DNA of 64,000 bases from Nitrospira_D sp035465795 (GCF_049546785.1 NZ_JBMWAN010000004.1:186001-250000), one strand, 5' to 3'. Positions 44,658 to 54,431 are shown, counted from the stretch's first letter. The notes: generated by a model from the sequence alone, not told the origin. Program-made: numbers and translations.

Positions 44658-45872
44658 ATGATGCTGAAACCGTCCGTCAGTCTCCTGCTCACCCTCCTGC
44701 TGGCCGCCGCCGGATGCCAGCGGGAAACCCCTCCGCAGGAAGCGGCGCCGGAGGCGCCTTCCCCGACCGGAAGCTCCGAGCAGGCCGTTCCTGTCCCGGT
44801 CGATGACCGGCCGGTGGATGTGCAGGTGACGAAACCGGCCAGACAACTGCTGGTCTACACGATCGCCCTTCCGGCCAATATCTCGCCGCGCTACCAGACA
44901 ACGCTCTACGCGAAAGTCTCCGGCTATTTGAAATGGATCGGCCCGGACAAGGGCGACCACGTGAAGAAGAATCAAGTCGTCGCCATCATCGACGCCCCCG
45001 AGGTCGAAGAGCAGTACCAACAGGCCGTCTCCGACTACAGGATCAAGAAGCTCACGTTCGAGCGGCTGCACAAGGTATGGAAGGAATCGCCGGACGTGAT
45101 CGCGAAGCAGGACGTGGACGTGGCCGAAGCGACATACCAGGGATCCAAGAACCTCATGCAGCAGCGGGCGGCGATGCGCGAATACACGAAGGTGCGCGCC
45201 CCCTACGACGGCATCGTGACGGCGCGGTTCGCCGACCCCGGCGCCTTGATCCAGGTCGCGACGTCCTCTGCCACCAATGCGATTCCCCTCTTCACGATCA
45301 TGGACCTGGACACGGTGCGCGTCTATGCGAACGTGCCGCAGGACGATTCACCCTGGATCACGCCGGGCACAACCAAGGCCGTGGTGAAGGTGAAGGAATT
45401 GCCGGACCGGTCGTTTAAGGGAACCGTCACCCGATCGACGCTGGCGCTCGATCCCTCCACGCGCAGTCTGCTGGTGGAGATCGACCTCCCGAATCCAGAC
45501 CACGCCCTCCGCCCCGGCACCTTTGCGGAAGTCTCGCTGAGTCTGCGCGAGATCCCGAATGCGCTGGTGCTGCCGCCGCAGGCCATCGTCAGCGGCCCCA
45601 AGGGGAAATCCGTCTTCATCGTGGACCGTGGCAAAGCGAAGTCCGTTCCCGTGCAAACCGGCATCACGGACGGCAAGTGGATGGAAATCACCGCCGGCCT
45701 GAGCGGCGACGAGGAGGTGGTGGCAGTCGGCAAACGGAAACTCCTGGAAGGAAGCCCCGTTCAGGCGTCTCCTTTCAAGCTGCCGGAAGCCAAGCCCTCG
45801 CAGCAAAAATTCGAGCGGAAGTCCGCCGGCACGCCGCCGTCCCCGCCAAGCCAGGAAGGAACGAAACCATGA
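44658..45872 (+). CDS. RND periplasmic membrane-fusion protein
   Basis: 404 residues starting two bases after the permease stop. AAAGC at residues 18-22 forms a lipobox. The fold order is normal: lipoyl-like half (YAKVSGYLKWIGPDKGDHVK), coiled hairpin (DYRIKKLTFERLHKVWKESP), second lipoyl half (TKVRAPYDGIVTARFADPG), barrel domain (VVKVKELPDRSFKGTVTRST) and membrane-proximal domain. It links the permease to TolC in the periplasm. The stop overlaps the TolC start. Confidence 0.92.
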   Translation: MMLKPSVSLLLTLLLAAAGCQRETPPQEAAPEAPSPTGSSEQAVPVPVDDRPVDVQVTKPARQLLVYTIALPANISPRYQTTLYAKVSGYLKWIGPDKGDHVKKNQVVAIIDAPEVEEQYQQAVSDYRIKKLTFERLHKVWKESPDVIAKQDVDVAEATYQGSKNLMQQRAAMREYTKVRAPYDGIVTARFADPGALIQVATSSATNAIPLFTIMDLDTVRVYANVPQDDSPWITPGTTKAVVKVKELPDRSFKGTVTRSTLALDPSTRSLLVEIDLPNPDHALRPGTFAEVSLSLREIPNALVLPPQAIVSGPKGKSVFIVDRGKAKSVPVQTGITDGKWMEITAGLSGDEEVVAVGKRKLLEGSPVQASPFKLPEAKPSQQKFERKSAGTPPSPPSQEGTKP

Positions 45873-47227
45873 CCTCCCAGACATTGACGTCGCTAGCCCT
45901 TCTCACGGCCCTGGCCCTTCCTGCCCTCGCCGGAGCCCAACCGTCCGGATCCCCCGAGGCCCCGGGCGTGGGGCGTTTCCTCGGCTTGCAGCAGGCCATC
46001 GAAGCCGGATTGCAGAACCATCCGATCGTGCAGGAGGCCAACGCCGGACTTCTGGCATCGACGGCCAGGACCGATCAAAGCAAATCGCTCTACTATCCGC
46101 AGGTCTATGCGAATGCCGACGGATCGGCAGGATCCGGCCGCATCAATCCCCGCTTCCTTATCGGCGGCGGCCTGCTCCAACCCAACTTGAGCACCTATAC
46201 GGCCGGAGTGCTCGCCAGCCAACGGATCTACGATTTCGGCTTCACGAAGAACCTGGTCGAATCCTCGCAGTACGGCGAGCGGGCACAGGAGCAGGACGTG
46301 AACGCGCGCCGCGCGCTCGTCATCGTCTCCATCCAGCGGAGTTATTTGAATAGCCTCAAGCGGCAACGGCTCGTCCGCATCGCGGAAGAAACCGTGCGGG
46401 AGCGCGGCATCATCACCGGCCAGATCGAGACGCTGTACCGGCAGCAGTTGAAGTCAAAACTTGACCTGGACCTGGTGAAGGTCGAGCTGGTTAACGCGGA
46501 ATCACTGCTGGTCCGCAGCCGGAACGACCTGAAAGCCAGCTTTGCCGATTTGAACCGCGCGATGGGCATTGCGGGACCGGACGACTATACGCTGGAAGAT
46601 GTCATGACGGACGTGAAGGCTCCGCGGGCATTGGGCGACCTGATCGCCGACAGTCTCGCGCATCCGGAACTCAAACGCGCCAAGGAACAAACGGCCTCCG
46701 CCGGAGCCAAGAAACGGGCGATGAAAAGCCAGTATCTGCCGACCGTCTCGGCCGTGGCCAGCGGCGGCTATTACGACACCTTCGACACCACCCGCAACGT
46801 CGCCACGGGCGGCTGGTGGTCGGCCGGCGGTATGGTCTCCATGCCGATCTTCACGGGCGGCTTGATCGAGAATCAGGTGAAGGAGGCGGCGGCTCAAGAG
46901 GCGGCGGCTCAGGCCCAGAGCACCAACATCGAACAGGCCCTCACCCAACAGGTGACCAACGCCTACCTCGACACGGTGACCTTCACCCAGCAGATCAAGC
47001 TGGCGGAGGAGCTGGTCAAGACAGCGCAGGAAGCCTTAAATCTGGCGAAACAGCGGTACAAGCTCGGGCTTGGATCAATCGTGGAAGTGACGCAATCCGA
47101 AGTGGGGCTCACGGCCGCCCAGACAAAACTGGCCGAAGCCCAGTACGATTACAAGATTGCCGAGGTCACGCTGGCCTACGCATCCGGCGGGGAAGCCCGG
47201 TTGGAGATCGATCCAACTATTCGGTAG
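45869..47227 (+). CDS. TolC-family outer-membrane efflux channel
   Basis: 452 residues from the ATG overlapping the previous stop; a signal peptide ends LAGAQP. Helical repeats of TolC type are present twice: LQQAIEAGLQNHPIVQEANA, YLNSLKRQRLVRIAEETV, then ALTQQVTNAYLDTVTFTQQI and YDYKIAEVTLAYASGG. It completes the pump. It runs 11 bases past the stop of the convergent lipoprotein gene. Confidence 0.92.
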   Translation: MTSQTLTSLALLTALALPALAGAQPSGSPEAPGVGRFLGLQQAIEAGLQNHPIVQEANAGLLASTARTDQSKSLYYPQVYANADGSAGSGRINPRFLIGGGLLQPNLSTYTAGVLASQRIYDFGFTKNLVESSQYGERAQEQDVNARRALVIVSIQRSYLNSLKRQRLVRIAEETVRERGIITGQIETLYRQQLKSKLDLDLVKVELVNAESLLVRSRNDLKASFADLNRAMGIAGPDDYTLEDVMTDVKAPRALGDLIADSLAHPELKRAKEQTASAGAKKRAMKSQYLPTVSAVASGGYYDTFDTTRNVATGGWWSAGGMVSMPIFTGGLIENQVKEAAAQEAAAQAQSTNIEQALTQQVTNAYLDTVTFTQQIKLAEELVKTAQEALNLAKQRYKLGLGSIVEVTQSEVGLTAAQTKLAEAQYDYKIAEVTLAYASGGEARLEIDPTIR

Positions 47228-47921
47228 GCTTGGGCGGAGCCCCTGCGGACAGAGCAGCCAGCGTCGTGAGATTGATGACCACCTCATCGGCCCCGTTGGC
47301 CAGCACGCTGTCGATCCAACTGCTCTCCGTTCGCCGCATCGCTTCATGCGGCTGGAAGTAGAGATCGAATCCCTTGGCGGCGGTGGGACGCATGGGGTAC
47401 CGGCGGTCGTAGATCATCCCGTAGGTGGGAATCCCATAGACGATCTGCCAGTTCCCCAGAATCAGGTGCAGCTCGTCATCTTTCATGTAGAGCCCGCCGG
47501 AGGTGACCACGCGCTTCACAGAAGTCTGCGGCAGACTCAGGTAAAACGTCACCCGCTCGTTGGGCTGAGCCCTCGATAGCGCGTCGGCCACATGCACCGA
47601 CAACAGGGCAATGTCTTCATCCTGAAAGGCCGGGGTAAAGGGCGCTTCGCCTTGGAGCCAGTTCTGCAACCAGATCCGCCGCTCCTGGATCATCAGTCCC
47701 TGGAAAATCAGGCGCAGCTTCTCCGGTCCGATGATCGCGGGATGACTGTGATGGGTCGGCGGCCACTCGGGCAGAAAATGCTCCTCCTGCTCCAGCCGCA
47801 CATAGTTGACGGGATCCTCGTAGATCGTCCGCGACGGCACATGCGGGATGGCGCAGCCGGCGAGAAGCAAGAGCAAAACGAGCAGTGGGCAGTGATGCGT
47901 GAAAAGTGATCGGCAAGCCAT
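47217..47921 (-). CDS. Lipoprotein of unknown function
   Basis: 234 residues from an ATG at 47921; LLLAGC forms a clear lipobox. The mature chain is histidine-rich near the start (THHSHPAIIGPEKLRLI), with a later strand-rich region (VTFYLSLPQTSVKRVVTSGG, LILGNWQIVYGIPTYGM). The family is common in gamma- and other Gram-negatives without assigned role. It ends inside the last 11 bases of the TolC gene on the opposite strand. Confidence 0.65.
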   Translation of the reverse strand: MACRSLFTHHCPLLVLLLLLAGCAIPHVPSRTIYEDPVNYVRLEQEEHFLPEWPPTHHSHPAIIGPEKLRLIFQGLMIQERRIWLQNWLQGEAPFTPAFQDEDIALLSVHVADALSRAQPNERVTFYLSLPQTSVKRVVTSGGLYMKDDELHLILGNWQIVYGIPTYGMIYDRRYPMRPTAAKGFDLYFQPHEAMRRTESSWIDSVLANGADEVVINLTTLAALSAGAPPKPTE

Positions 47922-47983
47922 CGAACATGCTCTTGTCTCTGACGCCTCCCCCCTCTTCACACATCACCCATCACTCATCATGG

Positions 47984-48493
47984 CTATTCGGAAACCGTGA
48001 CCGTCATCTCCACGCGCTCGAAGGGATTGTCGTTGCCGTCGCGTTTCATGCTCACAATTTTGTCGGCCACGTCCATCCCGCTCACGACTTCGGCGAACAC
48101 GGTGTATTGCCAGTCGAGAAAGTTGGCATCCGCAACGCAGATGAAGAACTGCGACCCGGCGCTGTTCGGGTCGTTGGCCCGCGCCATCGAGACGATGCCC
48201 CGCTTGTGGGGCTTGCTGTTGAACTCGGCCTTGATCTTGTAGCCGGGCCCGCCCATGCCGTGCGTGGATCGATCGGGGCTCTTGCTGTTGGGGTCGCCGC
48301 CCTGAATCATGAATCCCGGAATCACGCGATGGAAGGTCGTCCCGTTGTAGAAGCCGTCCTTCGCCAGCTTCATGAAGTTCTCGACATGTCCGGGCGCGAC
48401 ATCGGGAAAGAATTTTAGCACGATCTCGCCCAACGGTTGCCCCTTGCTCGCCACCGCGATTGTTGCCTTGGTCTTCTCACTGACGTCAGCCAT
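47984..48493 (-). CDS. Cyclophilin-type peptidyl-prolyl cis-trans isomerase
   Basis: 169 residues. The start at 48493 follows AAAGGATCTAGAGGC. Cyclophilin motifs are complete: GTTFHRVIPGFMIQGGDP (catalytic arginine), GIVSMARAND, GSQFFICVADANFLDWQYTV and VFAEVVSGMDVADKI. No signal peptide is present, so it is cytosolic. It catalyses proline isomerisation in folding proteins. It stands alone. Confidence 0.95.
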   Translation of the reverse strand: MADVSEKTKATIAVASKGQPLGEIVLKFFPDVAPGHVENFMKLAKDGFYNGTTFHRVIPGFMIQGGDPNSKSPDRSTHGMGGPGYKIKAEFNSKPHKRGIVSMARANDPNSAGSQFFICVADANFLDWQYTVFAEVVSGMDVADKIVSMKRDGNDNPFERVEMTVTVSE

Positions 48494-48720
48494 GCCTCTA
48501 GATCCTTTCAATTGGTTAGTTTGCCGGTTATTGAACCGCTTAGATGCTCCACCGCGATCGCCTGGACACTCACGGACTCGCTCAGAATCCTCGCGGGCTG
48601 TTCAGAACGGCCGTCCAGCAAGGCCGCAACAAACGAGGAGGCGACGCATACGTTCCGCTTTACGTTGAGCCTCTGAGCGCCGTGAGAACGCCGCTGGCGG
48701 ACTTTATCAACAGTCTGCCG

Positions 48721-49803
48721 TTATCGGAAACGGAACGGAGGCGGCGCCAGGCCCGCCTCCAGCCCTTGATTGACCGGCACCCACGTCACACTGTCATCGC
48801 TGCGAAACACGCCCGAACTGGTCCCGGCATACAGAGCCCCGTCGCTCCCGCCGATCATGGCCTGGATGGACAGGTTGGTGAGCCCCTTGTTGACCGGGGT
48901 CCACTGGCGGCCCTTGTCGATCGTCTTGAAGATGCCGTTTCCGGTCGCCACAATCAAACCGTCTTCGATGGTCACAATGCCGCGAATGGAATCGTTGGGC
49001 AAGGCGCGGCTGATCGGGCGCCAGGTCGTCCCGCCGTCCGCGCTCCGAAACACACCACCGTCGAACGTACCGGCATAAAGCCCCTGATCACGATCGATGG
49101 CCAGGACCCGGATAAAGTTTTCAATCATGCCTTCATGGTCTTTGAGGCCATGCCGCATGCGGTCCCAGCCGGTGGCGTTCTGCTTGAACCGGAGCACCCC
49201 TTTCCCCGACGTACCGGCGTAGAGCGTGCCGTCGGCGGACCGTACCAGCGCATGGACCAGAATATCGGTGAGCCCCGTCGTCACGACGGTCCAGCGGTCC
49301 CCGGCCTGATTCAGCCGGTAGACCCCGTCGCTGGTCCCCGCATAGACCCCCTCGCCCGTGGCGAGAATGGCTTTGATCTCCAACCGTTTGAACCCGGCAT
49401 TGATCGATTCCCAGGTCTTGCCTTCATCCTTCGAACGGAAGACGCCGCCGCGAAACGTGCCGGCATAGACGACGCCGTCACGGCCGGTCGCCAGACTCAG
49501 GATGAAGGGGTCGGTCACCCCTGCTCCCACAGGCGCCCAGGTGCCGCCCCTGTCGCCGCTGCGAAAAATCCCGTTCCCGAACGATCCGGCATAGACGATC
49601 TCCTTGCCGGACAGGGTCAGGGCCTGCACGCTGGCAATAGTCTGGCCGAACGGACCGTCGGGGGCGAAAGCGCCGGTCGCCGGAACTTCTCCATGGGGCG
49701 AGGGCATGCCCGACGGCGATGCAGGCGTCTCGGCCCATGCCATGCCGAACAGCAGCGCGCACAACACGGATCCTGCCAGGACGAGTCGCAGGTGTGAATT
49801 CAT
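48721..49803 (-). CDS. Exported beta-propeller protein (BNR/sortilin-like repeats)
   Basis: 360 residues from the ATG at 49803, which precedes a signal peptide ending MAWAET. Repeats of the YAGTxxxGVFRSxDxGxTW type occur: YAGSFGNGIFRSGDRGGTW, YAGTFRGGVFRSKDEGKTW, YAGTSDGVYRL, YAGTFDGGVFRSADGGTTW and VFRSDDSVTW. These form a beta-propeller as in YCF48-like or sialidase-like proteins, probably a binding scaffold. No catalytic site is seen. tatC lies 13 bases upstream. Confidence 0.85.
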   Translation of the reverse strand: MNSHLRLVLAGSVLCALLFGMAWAETPASPSGMPSPHGEVPATGAFAPDGPFGQTIASVQALTLSGKEIVYAGSFGNGIFRSGDRGGTWAPVGAGVTDPFILSLATGRDGVVYAGTFRGGVFRSKDEGKTWESINAGFKRLEIKAILATGEGVYAGTSDGVYRLNQAGDRWTVVTTGLTDILVHALVRSADGTLYAGTSGKGVLRFKQNATGWDRMRHGLKDHEGMIENFIRVLAIDRDQGLYAGTFDGGVFRSADGGTTWRPISRALPNDSIRGIVTIEDGLIVATGNGIFKTIDKGRQWTPVNKGLTNLSIQAMIGGSDGALYAGTSSGVFRSDDSVTWVPVNQGLEAGLAPPPFRFR

Positions 49804-49816
49804 AGCTGTACCATCC

Positions 49817-50593
49817 TTATCGGACCCTGGTTCCCGCAGTCCCCATCGGCACATCCGGATCCAACGGCAAATCGATGCTGCCGCCGTCCTGTCCCCTTCC
49901 GAAGAGCCGGGCTCCCAGAATGCCGATCTCATACAATACCATCATCGGCACCGCCATCAGGAGCATCGTAAAGAGCGTGGCATCCGGCGTGACGATCGCG
50001 GAAATGATCAGCGTGGTCAGAATCGCATGCTTGCGATATTGCGCGAACACCTTGCCGGTCACCACACCGGCGCGCGCCAGCAGCGTCATCGCCAGCGGCA
50101 GCTCAAACGCGCAGCCGAAGATCAGGAGAAACTTCACGTTGAAATCGATATAGGTCCCCACGCTCAGCTGCGGAGTGATATCCCGGTCCATGCCGAAGCT
50201 CACAAAGAAATCGATGACCAGGGGCAGGATCACGAGATTGCAGAACACGAGCCCGAGGCCGAACAAGCCTCCGGCCAGCAGAAACAAGGGGATGGCCCAC
50301 CGCTGTTCCTTCGGAAGCAGCGCCGGCTCAACGAACTTCCAGCACTGATAAAAAATGACCGGCAGGCTCAGAATGATGGCCGAGAGAAACGAAACTTTAA
50401 TCGAAGCAAACAGCGCCTCGGTAGGTCCATAGAACACCAGTTGATTCGGAAACGGCCGGTTGAGCCAGGCGACCATATCGGCGGAAAATGAAAACGTGAC
50501 AATCAGGGCCGTGAGGATCGTGGCCCCGACGACGATCAATCGCCGCTTGACGGTCTGAATATGGGCGGCAAGCGGATTGATGAGTTGGGCCAT
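49817..50593 (-). CDS. tatC: Twin-arginine translocase subunit TatC
   Basis: 258 residues with six membrane segments. The conserved pattern is visible: MAQLINPLAAHIQTVKRRLI at the N-terminus, VFYGPTEALFASIKVSF, VEPALLPKEQRWAIPLFLLA, then SAIVTPDATLFTMLLMAVPM. TatC recognises twin-arginine signal peptides and forms the translocase with TatA/TatB, which are not visible in this window. The start is the first ATG. It precedes the propeller gene. Confidence 0.95.
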   Translation of the reverse strand: MAQLINPLAAHIQTVKRRLIVVGATILTALIVTFSFSADMVAWLNRPFPNQLVFYGPTEALFASIKVSFLSAIILSLPVIFYQCWKFVEPALLPKEQRWAIPLFLLAGGLFGLGLVFCNLVILPLVIDFFVSFGMDRDITPQLSVGTYIDFNVKFLLIFGCAFELPLAMTLLARAGVVTGKVFAQYRKHAILTTLIISAIVTPDATLFTMLLMAVPMMVLYEIGILGARLFGRGQDGGSIDLPLDPDVPMGTAGTRVR

Positions 50594-50645
50594 GGTGCGT
50601 AGACCGGCCGCCGGCTGAGCCGGCGGCCCGGGTGGTTCCTTCGTC

Positions 50646-50879
50646 TTAGACCGGCTGACGTCCTGCCTGATAGACGCGGATCAATTCCGCCATCTTGTCT
50701 TTCATCGCCAGTTTCTCTTTCTGTAACTGCTTCTTCACGAGTTCTTCCTGGGGCGTGAGCACGTGGCGCCTCTGCAAATCATTGAGTTCCCCGTCCAACC
50801 GATGATGTGTTTCCTCGAGCGTCCGGAACTCATGGCTGGATCGACGCAACTGCTCTGCAATGACCTGTTCCGTCTGCAT
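50646..50879 (-). CDS. YdcH-like DUF465 small helical protein
   Basis: 77 residues from an ATG at 50879 with GGAGG seven bases upstream. The helical pattern (QLRRSSHEFRTLEETHHRLD, GELNDLQRRHVLTPQEELVK, KQLQKEKLAMKDKMAELIRV) fits the DUF465/YdcH antiparallel coil. Function is unknown. It lies 20 bases after rimI on the same strand. Confidence 0.8.
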   Translation of the reverse strand: MQTEQVIAEQLRRSSHEFRTLEETHHRLDGELNDLQRRHVLTPQEELVKKQLQKEKLAMKDKMAELIRVYQAGRQPV

Positions 50880-50899
50880 GGCCACACCTCCAGATTTGG

Positions 50900-51427
50900 T
50901 TAGTGAGCGGGAATAGATCCTCCGTCAATGGCTGACGCACGGTCGTGCCGGGAACCGGTTTCGGCCCTCATCGGCTCCAGTTCCATCAGCACGGCATCTT
51001 CGATGGGGTTGGTGTAATAATGGCGGCGCGTCGAGACGTCCACAAACCCGAACCGCCGATAGAGCGAGCGGGCGGCATGATTCGACGCACGGACTTCCAG
51101 CACCGCGCGGGTCGCGGTTTGCGCGCAACCGGTTCGCAGGGCCTCTTCGACGAGGCGGGCTGCGATCCCCCGGCGGCGCATGCTTTCTACCACGGCCAGA
51201 TTCATCAGGCGCACTTCTTCAAACACGATCCAATAACAGAGGTAACCCACAATCGCCCCGCCGTTTCCGGCATCGCGCGCGACCAAAAAGTGGGCGAATT
51301 GATTGCCTGTCAATTCAGCTGCCAACATTTTGCTCGTCCAGGGGGCCGAGAAGCAAGCTTCTTCCAGCCGCACCAGATCAGCCAGGTCATCGAGTGTGGC
51401 GGGCATGATCTGGAGGGGGCTACTCAT
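50900..51427 (-). CDS. rimI: Ribosomal protein S18-alanine N-acetyltransferase
   Basis: 175 residues of the GNAT fold. AVVESMRRRGIAARLVEEAL carries the acetyl-CoA motif R-R-x-G-I-A, followed by AVLEVRASNHAARSLYRRFG and a GFVDVSTRRHYYTNPIEDAV end typical of RimI. The gene lies directly downstream of and overlaps tsaB, the common order. RimI acetylates the alpha-amino group of S18. Confidence 0.88.
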   Translation of the reverse strand: MSSPLQIMPATLDDLADLVRLEEACFSAPWTSKMLAAELTGNQFAHFLVARDAGNGGAIVGYLCYWIVFEEVRLMNLAVVESMRRRGIAARLVEEALRTGCAQTATRAVLEVRASNHAARSLYRRFGFVDVSTRRHYYTNPIEDAVLMELEPMRAETGSRHDRASAIDGGSIPAH

Positions 51428-52211
51428 GCGACTTCCCGGCTCCTGGACGTTGGAGGGCCGCGCGGGCTGTGGTCTTCAGCGCCACACGGGCCTGCCGGCG
51501 GGCCACCGGCGAGAGCCCGCCGGATTGCTCATATTTCACTTCCGCCTCGGCCCGCTGTACATACACCGGTGCCACCTCCTCGCCGGCAATCTCCCCGCGC
51601 CGCAGGCGTTCGATCCCCGCCAGGCCGACGCTGACAGCTGAAGCCTTTGACCGGTCCGGAGACGCCGTGATCACCGTTACCGTTGGAGACAGCGCGGCAC
51701 GAATGTCCGCCTCCATCGAAATCCAGCCTTCCCCGAACATCATGGTTGCGCCAGTGAGACTGTGGGCACAGGCCTGGGGGGGGCCGACCTGATCGGGGAC
51801 GATTCGCTCAAGCGTCGCACCGTTGCGCCAACGAAACACCGCCCAGTACACCTCCCCTTTGCGGCTCGTCAGGACAGGGCACAGCGGAGACTCGTTGCCT
51901 TGTAGATTCCAGGCCATGGCTTCCAGCGTCGGCACCAGCACCAACGGCAGATCCGTGGCGGCCCGCAAACCGAGCAGCGTGGCGGTGCCGACCCGTAGCC
52001 CGGTGAAGGAGCCCGGTCCGATGGAGCAGGCCAGCCCGTCGAGCTGCGCCAAGCCGAGTCCCGCCCCGGCCAGGACCGCCTCGATCGCGGGCAGCAGCAA
52101 CGCCCCGTGAGAGCCGGCAGCCTCTTGGTCCCGCCGCGCCAGGACCGTCGTGTCATCAAGAAGGGCCACGCTCTGCCAGGAGGTCGCCGTATCGACCGCC
52201 AGGACTCTCAT
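51420..52211 (-). CDS. tsaB: tRNA threonylcarbamoyladenosine biosynthesis protein TsaB
   Basis: 263 residues. It begins MRVLAVDTATSWQSVALLDD, the family start, followed by LDGLACSIGPGSFTGLRVGT. TsaB is the inactive ASKHA-fold partner of TsaD and TsaE in making t6A37. It overlaps both the lipoprotein stop (ATGA) and the rimI start, so the three are translationally linked. The C-terminus is longer and arginine-rich compared with enteric homologues. Confidence 0.93.
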   Translation of the reverse strand: MRVLAVDTATSWQSVALLDDTTVLARRDQEAAGSHGALLLPAIEAVLAGAGLGLAQLDGLACSIGPGSFTGLRVGTATLLGLRAATDLPLVLVPTLEAMAWNLQGNESPLCPVLTSRKGEVYWAVFRWRNGATLERIVPDQVGPPQACAHSLTGATMMFGEGWISMEADIRAALSPTVTVITASPDRSKASAVSVGLAGIERLRRGEIAGEEVAPVYVQRAEAEVKYEQSGGLSPVARRQARVALKTTARAALQRPGAGKSHE

Positions 52212-53086
52212 GAGGCCGGTCCATCCGGAGAACGTTTGAATGACACCTGACCGAGATCTCCGTTCTTCAACTCCTGATTAGGCAGAATTTCATGAAAGGT
52301 CACCTGCACACTCCCCTGGCCACGGCCATCCTCCAGAGAAATCTTGAACGGCCGGAGCAAACGCGCATCGGCCCCGCCGTTTGTCGGAAGTCCCGTCTCT
52401 CCGATGGGCCGGAAATCCTCGTACCGAATCGAGGCATCGATCTCGCCGTTCCCGTTGAGCCGGTCTTCCTGCACGACCAGCAACGTCCGCCGGTCGAACC
52501 ACATCCGCCGAAGCAGCTGCGGCCCGGCCTGCCCGGCATCCTGACGAGCGCCATATACGTCCAGCCGGTACCGGTCGCCGTCCTCGGCCAGTTGCGTGGA
52601 CTCCTCGGTTCCAATCGCGCTCGTGCCCAGGACTCCGCCCATCGCCCACACACTGAGCTGGAACGGCCTGGCCAGCTTGCCCATCTCGCTCATCTCCGAC
52701 TGGCGGCCGGTCAGGACCCGGCCCATGGTCGGGAGCCGCAGCATATACAGATCGTCCGCCTGCACGAATTCAAACAGCTCCCCTCCGACCGGAGTAAACC
52801 CGCGCAACCGCATGTTGTTGGGCCGCCGGTAATACAGGGCGCCTTCGACGCGCGTCGTAATCGGAATGAGGCCGCCGCGCACCTTGGCACTGAAGAGCCC
52901 CTTCATCGTGTGGATCGCGGATTCGCGCTGGCGAAGTAAAGTCGTCAATTCCTCAGCCGTCGCCCGCTTCAGCGTGACCTCCTCCTGGGAAGGCACCGTG
53001 GCGCAACCGGCAGCCAGGAAACATAAGAGCGTCATCAGTGACGCGTAACGAGCGGCGCGACCGAGCTTACTATGCCAAGACGACAT
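52208..53086 (-). CDS. LolB-like / DUF4292-type outer-membrane lipoprotein
   Basis: 292 residues. LAAGC forms a lipobox. The chain resembles LolB/DUF4292 proteins: SAIHTMKGLFSAKVRGGLIP, EGALYYRRPNNMRLRGFTPV, GELFEFVQADDLYMLRLPTM and FHEILPNQEL. These form an unclosed barrel that binds lipoprotein acyl chains or related lipid. The start overlaps the radA stop by 17 bases. True LolB activity is unproven. Confidence 0.75.
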   Translation of the reverse strand: MSSWHSKLGRAARYASLMTLLCFLAAGCATVPSQEEVTLKRATAEELTTLLRQRESAIHTMKGLFSAKVRGGLIPITTRVEGALYYRRPNNMRLRGFTPVGGELFEFVQADDLYMLRLPTMGRVLTGRQSEMSEMGKLARPFQLSVWAMGGVLGTSAIGTEESTQLAEDGDRYRLDVYGARQDAGQAGPQLLRRMWFDRRTLLVVQEDRLNGNGEIDASIRYEDFRPIGETGLPTNGGADARLLRPFKISLEDGRGQGSVQVTFHEILPNQELKNGDLGQVSFKRSPDGPAS

Positions 53087-54431
53087 CGAGTGCGTCTCCC
53101 ACTTCGTTGATCCCGATCAATTCGATGCCGTCCACCGGCTCGATCTTGGCGATGTTCCGCTCCGGCAGAAGGCAGCGTTTGAATCCCATCTTCGCCGCTT
53201 CGCGAATGCGCAATTCGGCCTGGCTCACCGCCCGGACTTCTCCGCCCAGCCCCACTTCGCCCAGAACAAGCAACCCCGGCTCGATCGGCACCTCGCGAAG
53301 ACTGGATGTCACGGCGGCGACGATGCCGAGATCGATGGCCGGTTCATCGATATGCATCCCACCGACGACGTTCACATAGACGTCCTGCCCGGAGAGGTGC
53401 ATACCCAGCCGCTTCTCCATCACCGCAAGCAAGAGCGAGACCCGGTTCAACTCCACGCCATTCGCCATCCGTTTCGGCATGGCGTAGCTGGTAGAGGACA
53501 CCAGCGCCTGCAGTTCCACGAGAATCGGCCTGCTCCCCTCGAGGCTCGAGACCACGACCGAGCCGGTGCTCCGTTGTGGCCGCTCGGCCAGAAACAATTC
53601 GGAGGGATTGCTGACTTCTTCCAGCCCGCCGTCCTTCATCTCGAAGACACCGATTTCGTTGGTCGAGCCGAAGCGGTTTTTCACCGCCCGGAGAATGCGA
53701 TAGCTGTGCCCCTTGTCGCCCTCGAAATACAGCACGGTATCGACGATATGTTCCAGCAGCCGGGGTCCCGCAATTGCGCCTTCCTTCGTGACGTGGCCGA
53801 TTATGAACACCGGCACGCCCGCCCGCTTGGCAAACCACATCAACTGCCCGGCCACTTCCTGCACCTGGCTGATGCTGCCGGGCGCCGAGGTGATCTGTTC
53901 GGTATAGACCGTCTGGATCGAATCGACGACGACAGCCGCCGGCTGGATCTCCTGGATGGCTTTGAGCATTTGTTCGAGCGAAGTTTCAGCAAGAATCAAG
54001 AGGTTGGGATGTTCGATCCCCAAACGTTGTCCGCGCATCTTGATCTGGCGAGGAGACTCCTCCCCGGACACATAGAGCACCGGCCCCTCCTTCGAAGCCA
54101 GCCGCGGTAACGCCTGCAAGAGCAGCGTGGTCTTGCCGATGCCGGGATCGCCGCCGATCAGAATGACGGCGCCGGGAATCACGCCCCCGCCCAGCACCCG
54201 GTCGAATTCGCCGATGCCGGTGAGCCGCCGGTCTTCTCCGACCACTTCAATGTCCGCGATCGGGGTCGCCTTGGGCTGGGCGGTCTTCATTGCAGCGGGA
54301 CGACCCTTGCCGGTCGGCGCCTGCCGCTCTTCCTTCATAGTGTTCCAGCCGCCGCAGTCCGGACAACGACCGATCCACCTGGGCGATTGATGGCCGCAGG
54401 CCTGGCAGGAAAAACTGGTCTTGGCCCGCAT
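53070..54431 (-). CDS. radA: DNA repair protein RadA (Sms)
   Basis: 453 residues, normal length. It starts with a C4 zinc finger (CQACGHQSPRWIGRCPDCGG), then a RecA-like core with Walker A GGDPGIGKTTLLLQ, Walker B-region AAVVVDSIQT, the RadA-specific KNRFGSTNEIGVF and a Lon-like C-terminal domain (GMHIDEPAIDLGIVAAVTSS). RadA is a DnaB-like helicase in branch migration during recombination. It heads the cluster leading to tsaB and rimI. Confidence 0.97.
   Translation of the reverse strand: MRAKTSFSCQACGHQSPRWIGRCPDCGGWNTMKEERQAPTGKGRPAAMKTAQPKATPIADIEVVGEDRRLTGIGEFDRVLGGGVIPGAVILIGGDPGIGKTTLLLQALPRLASKEGPVLYVSGEESPRQIKMRGQRLGIEHPNLLILAETSLEQMLKAIQEIQPAAVVVDSIQTVYTEQITSAPGSISQVQEVAGQLMWFAKRAGVPVFIIGHVTKEGAIAGPRLLEHIVDTVLYFEGDKGHSYRILRAVKNRFGSTNEIGVFEMKDGGLEEVSNPSELFLAERPQRSTGSVVVSSLEGSRPILVELQALVSSTSYAMPKRMANGVELNRVSLLLAVMEKRLGMHLSGQDVYVNVVGGMHIDEPAIDLGIVAAVTSSLREVPIEPGLLVLGEVGLGGEVRAVSQAELRIREAAKMGFKRCLLPERNIAKIEPVDGIELIGINEVGDALDVVLA

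Noticed and set aside
41321..44692. Very long minus-strand open frame opposite the RND permease
   Set aside because: It is the antisense of a clear RND gene, arginine/histidine-rich with no domain pattern, as expected from GC-rich third positions.
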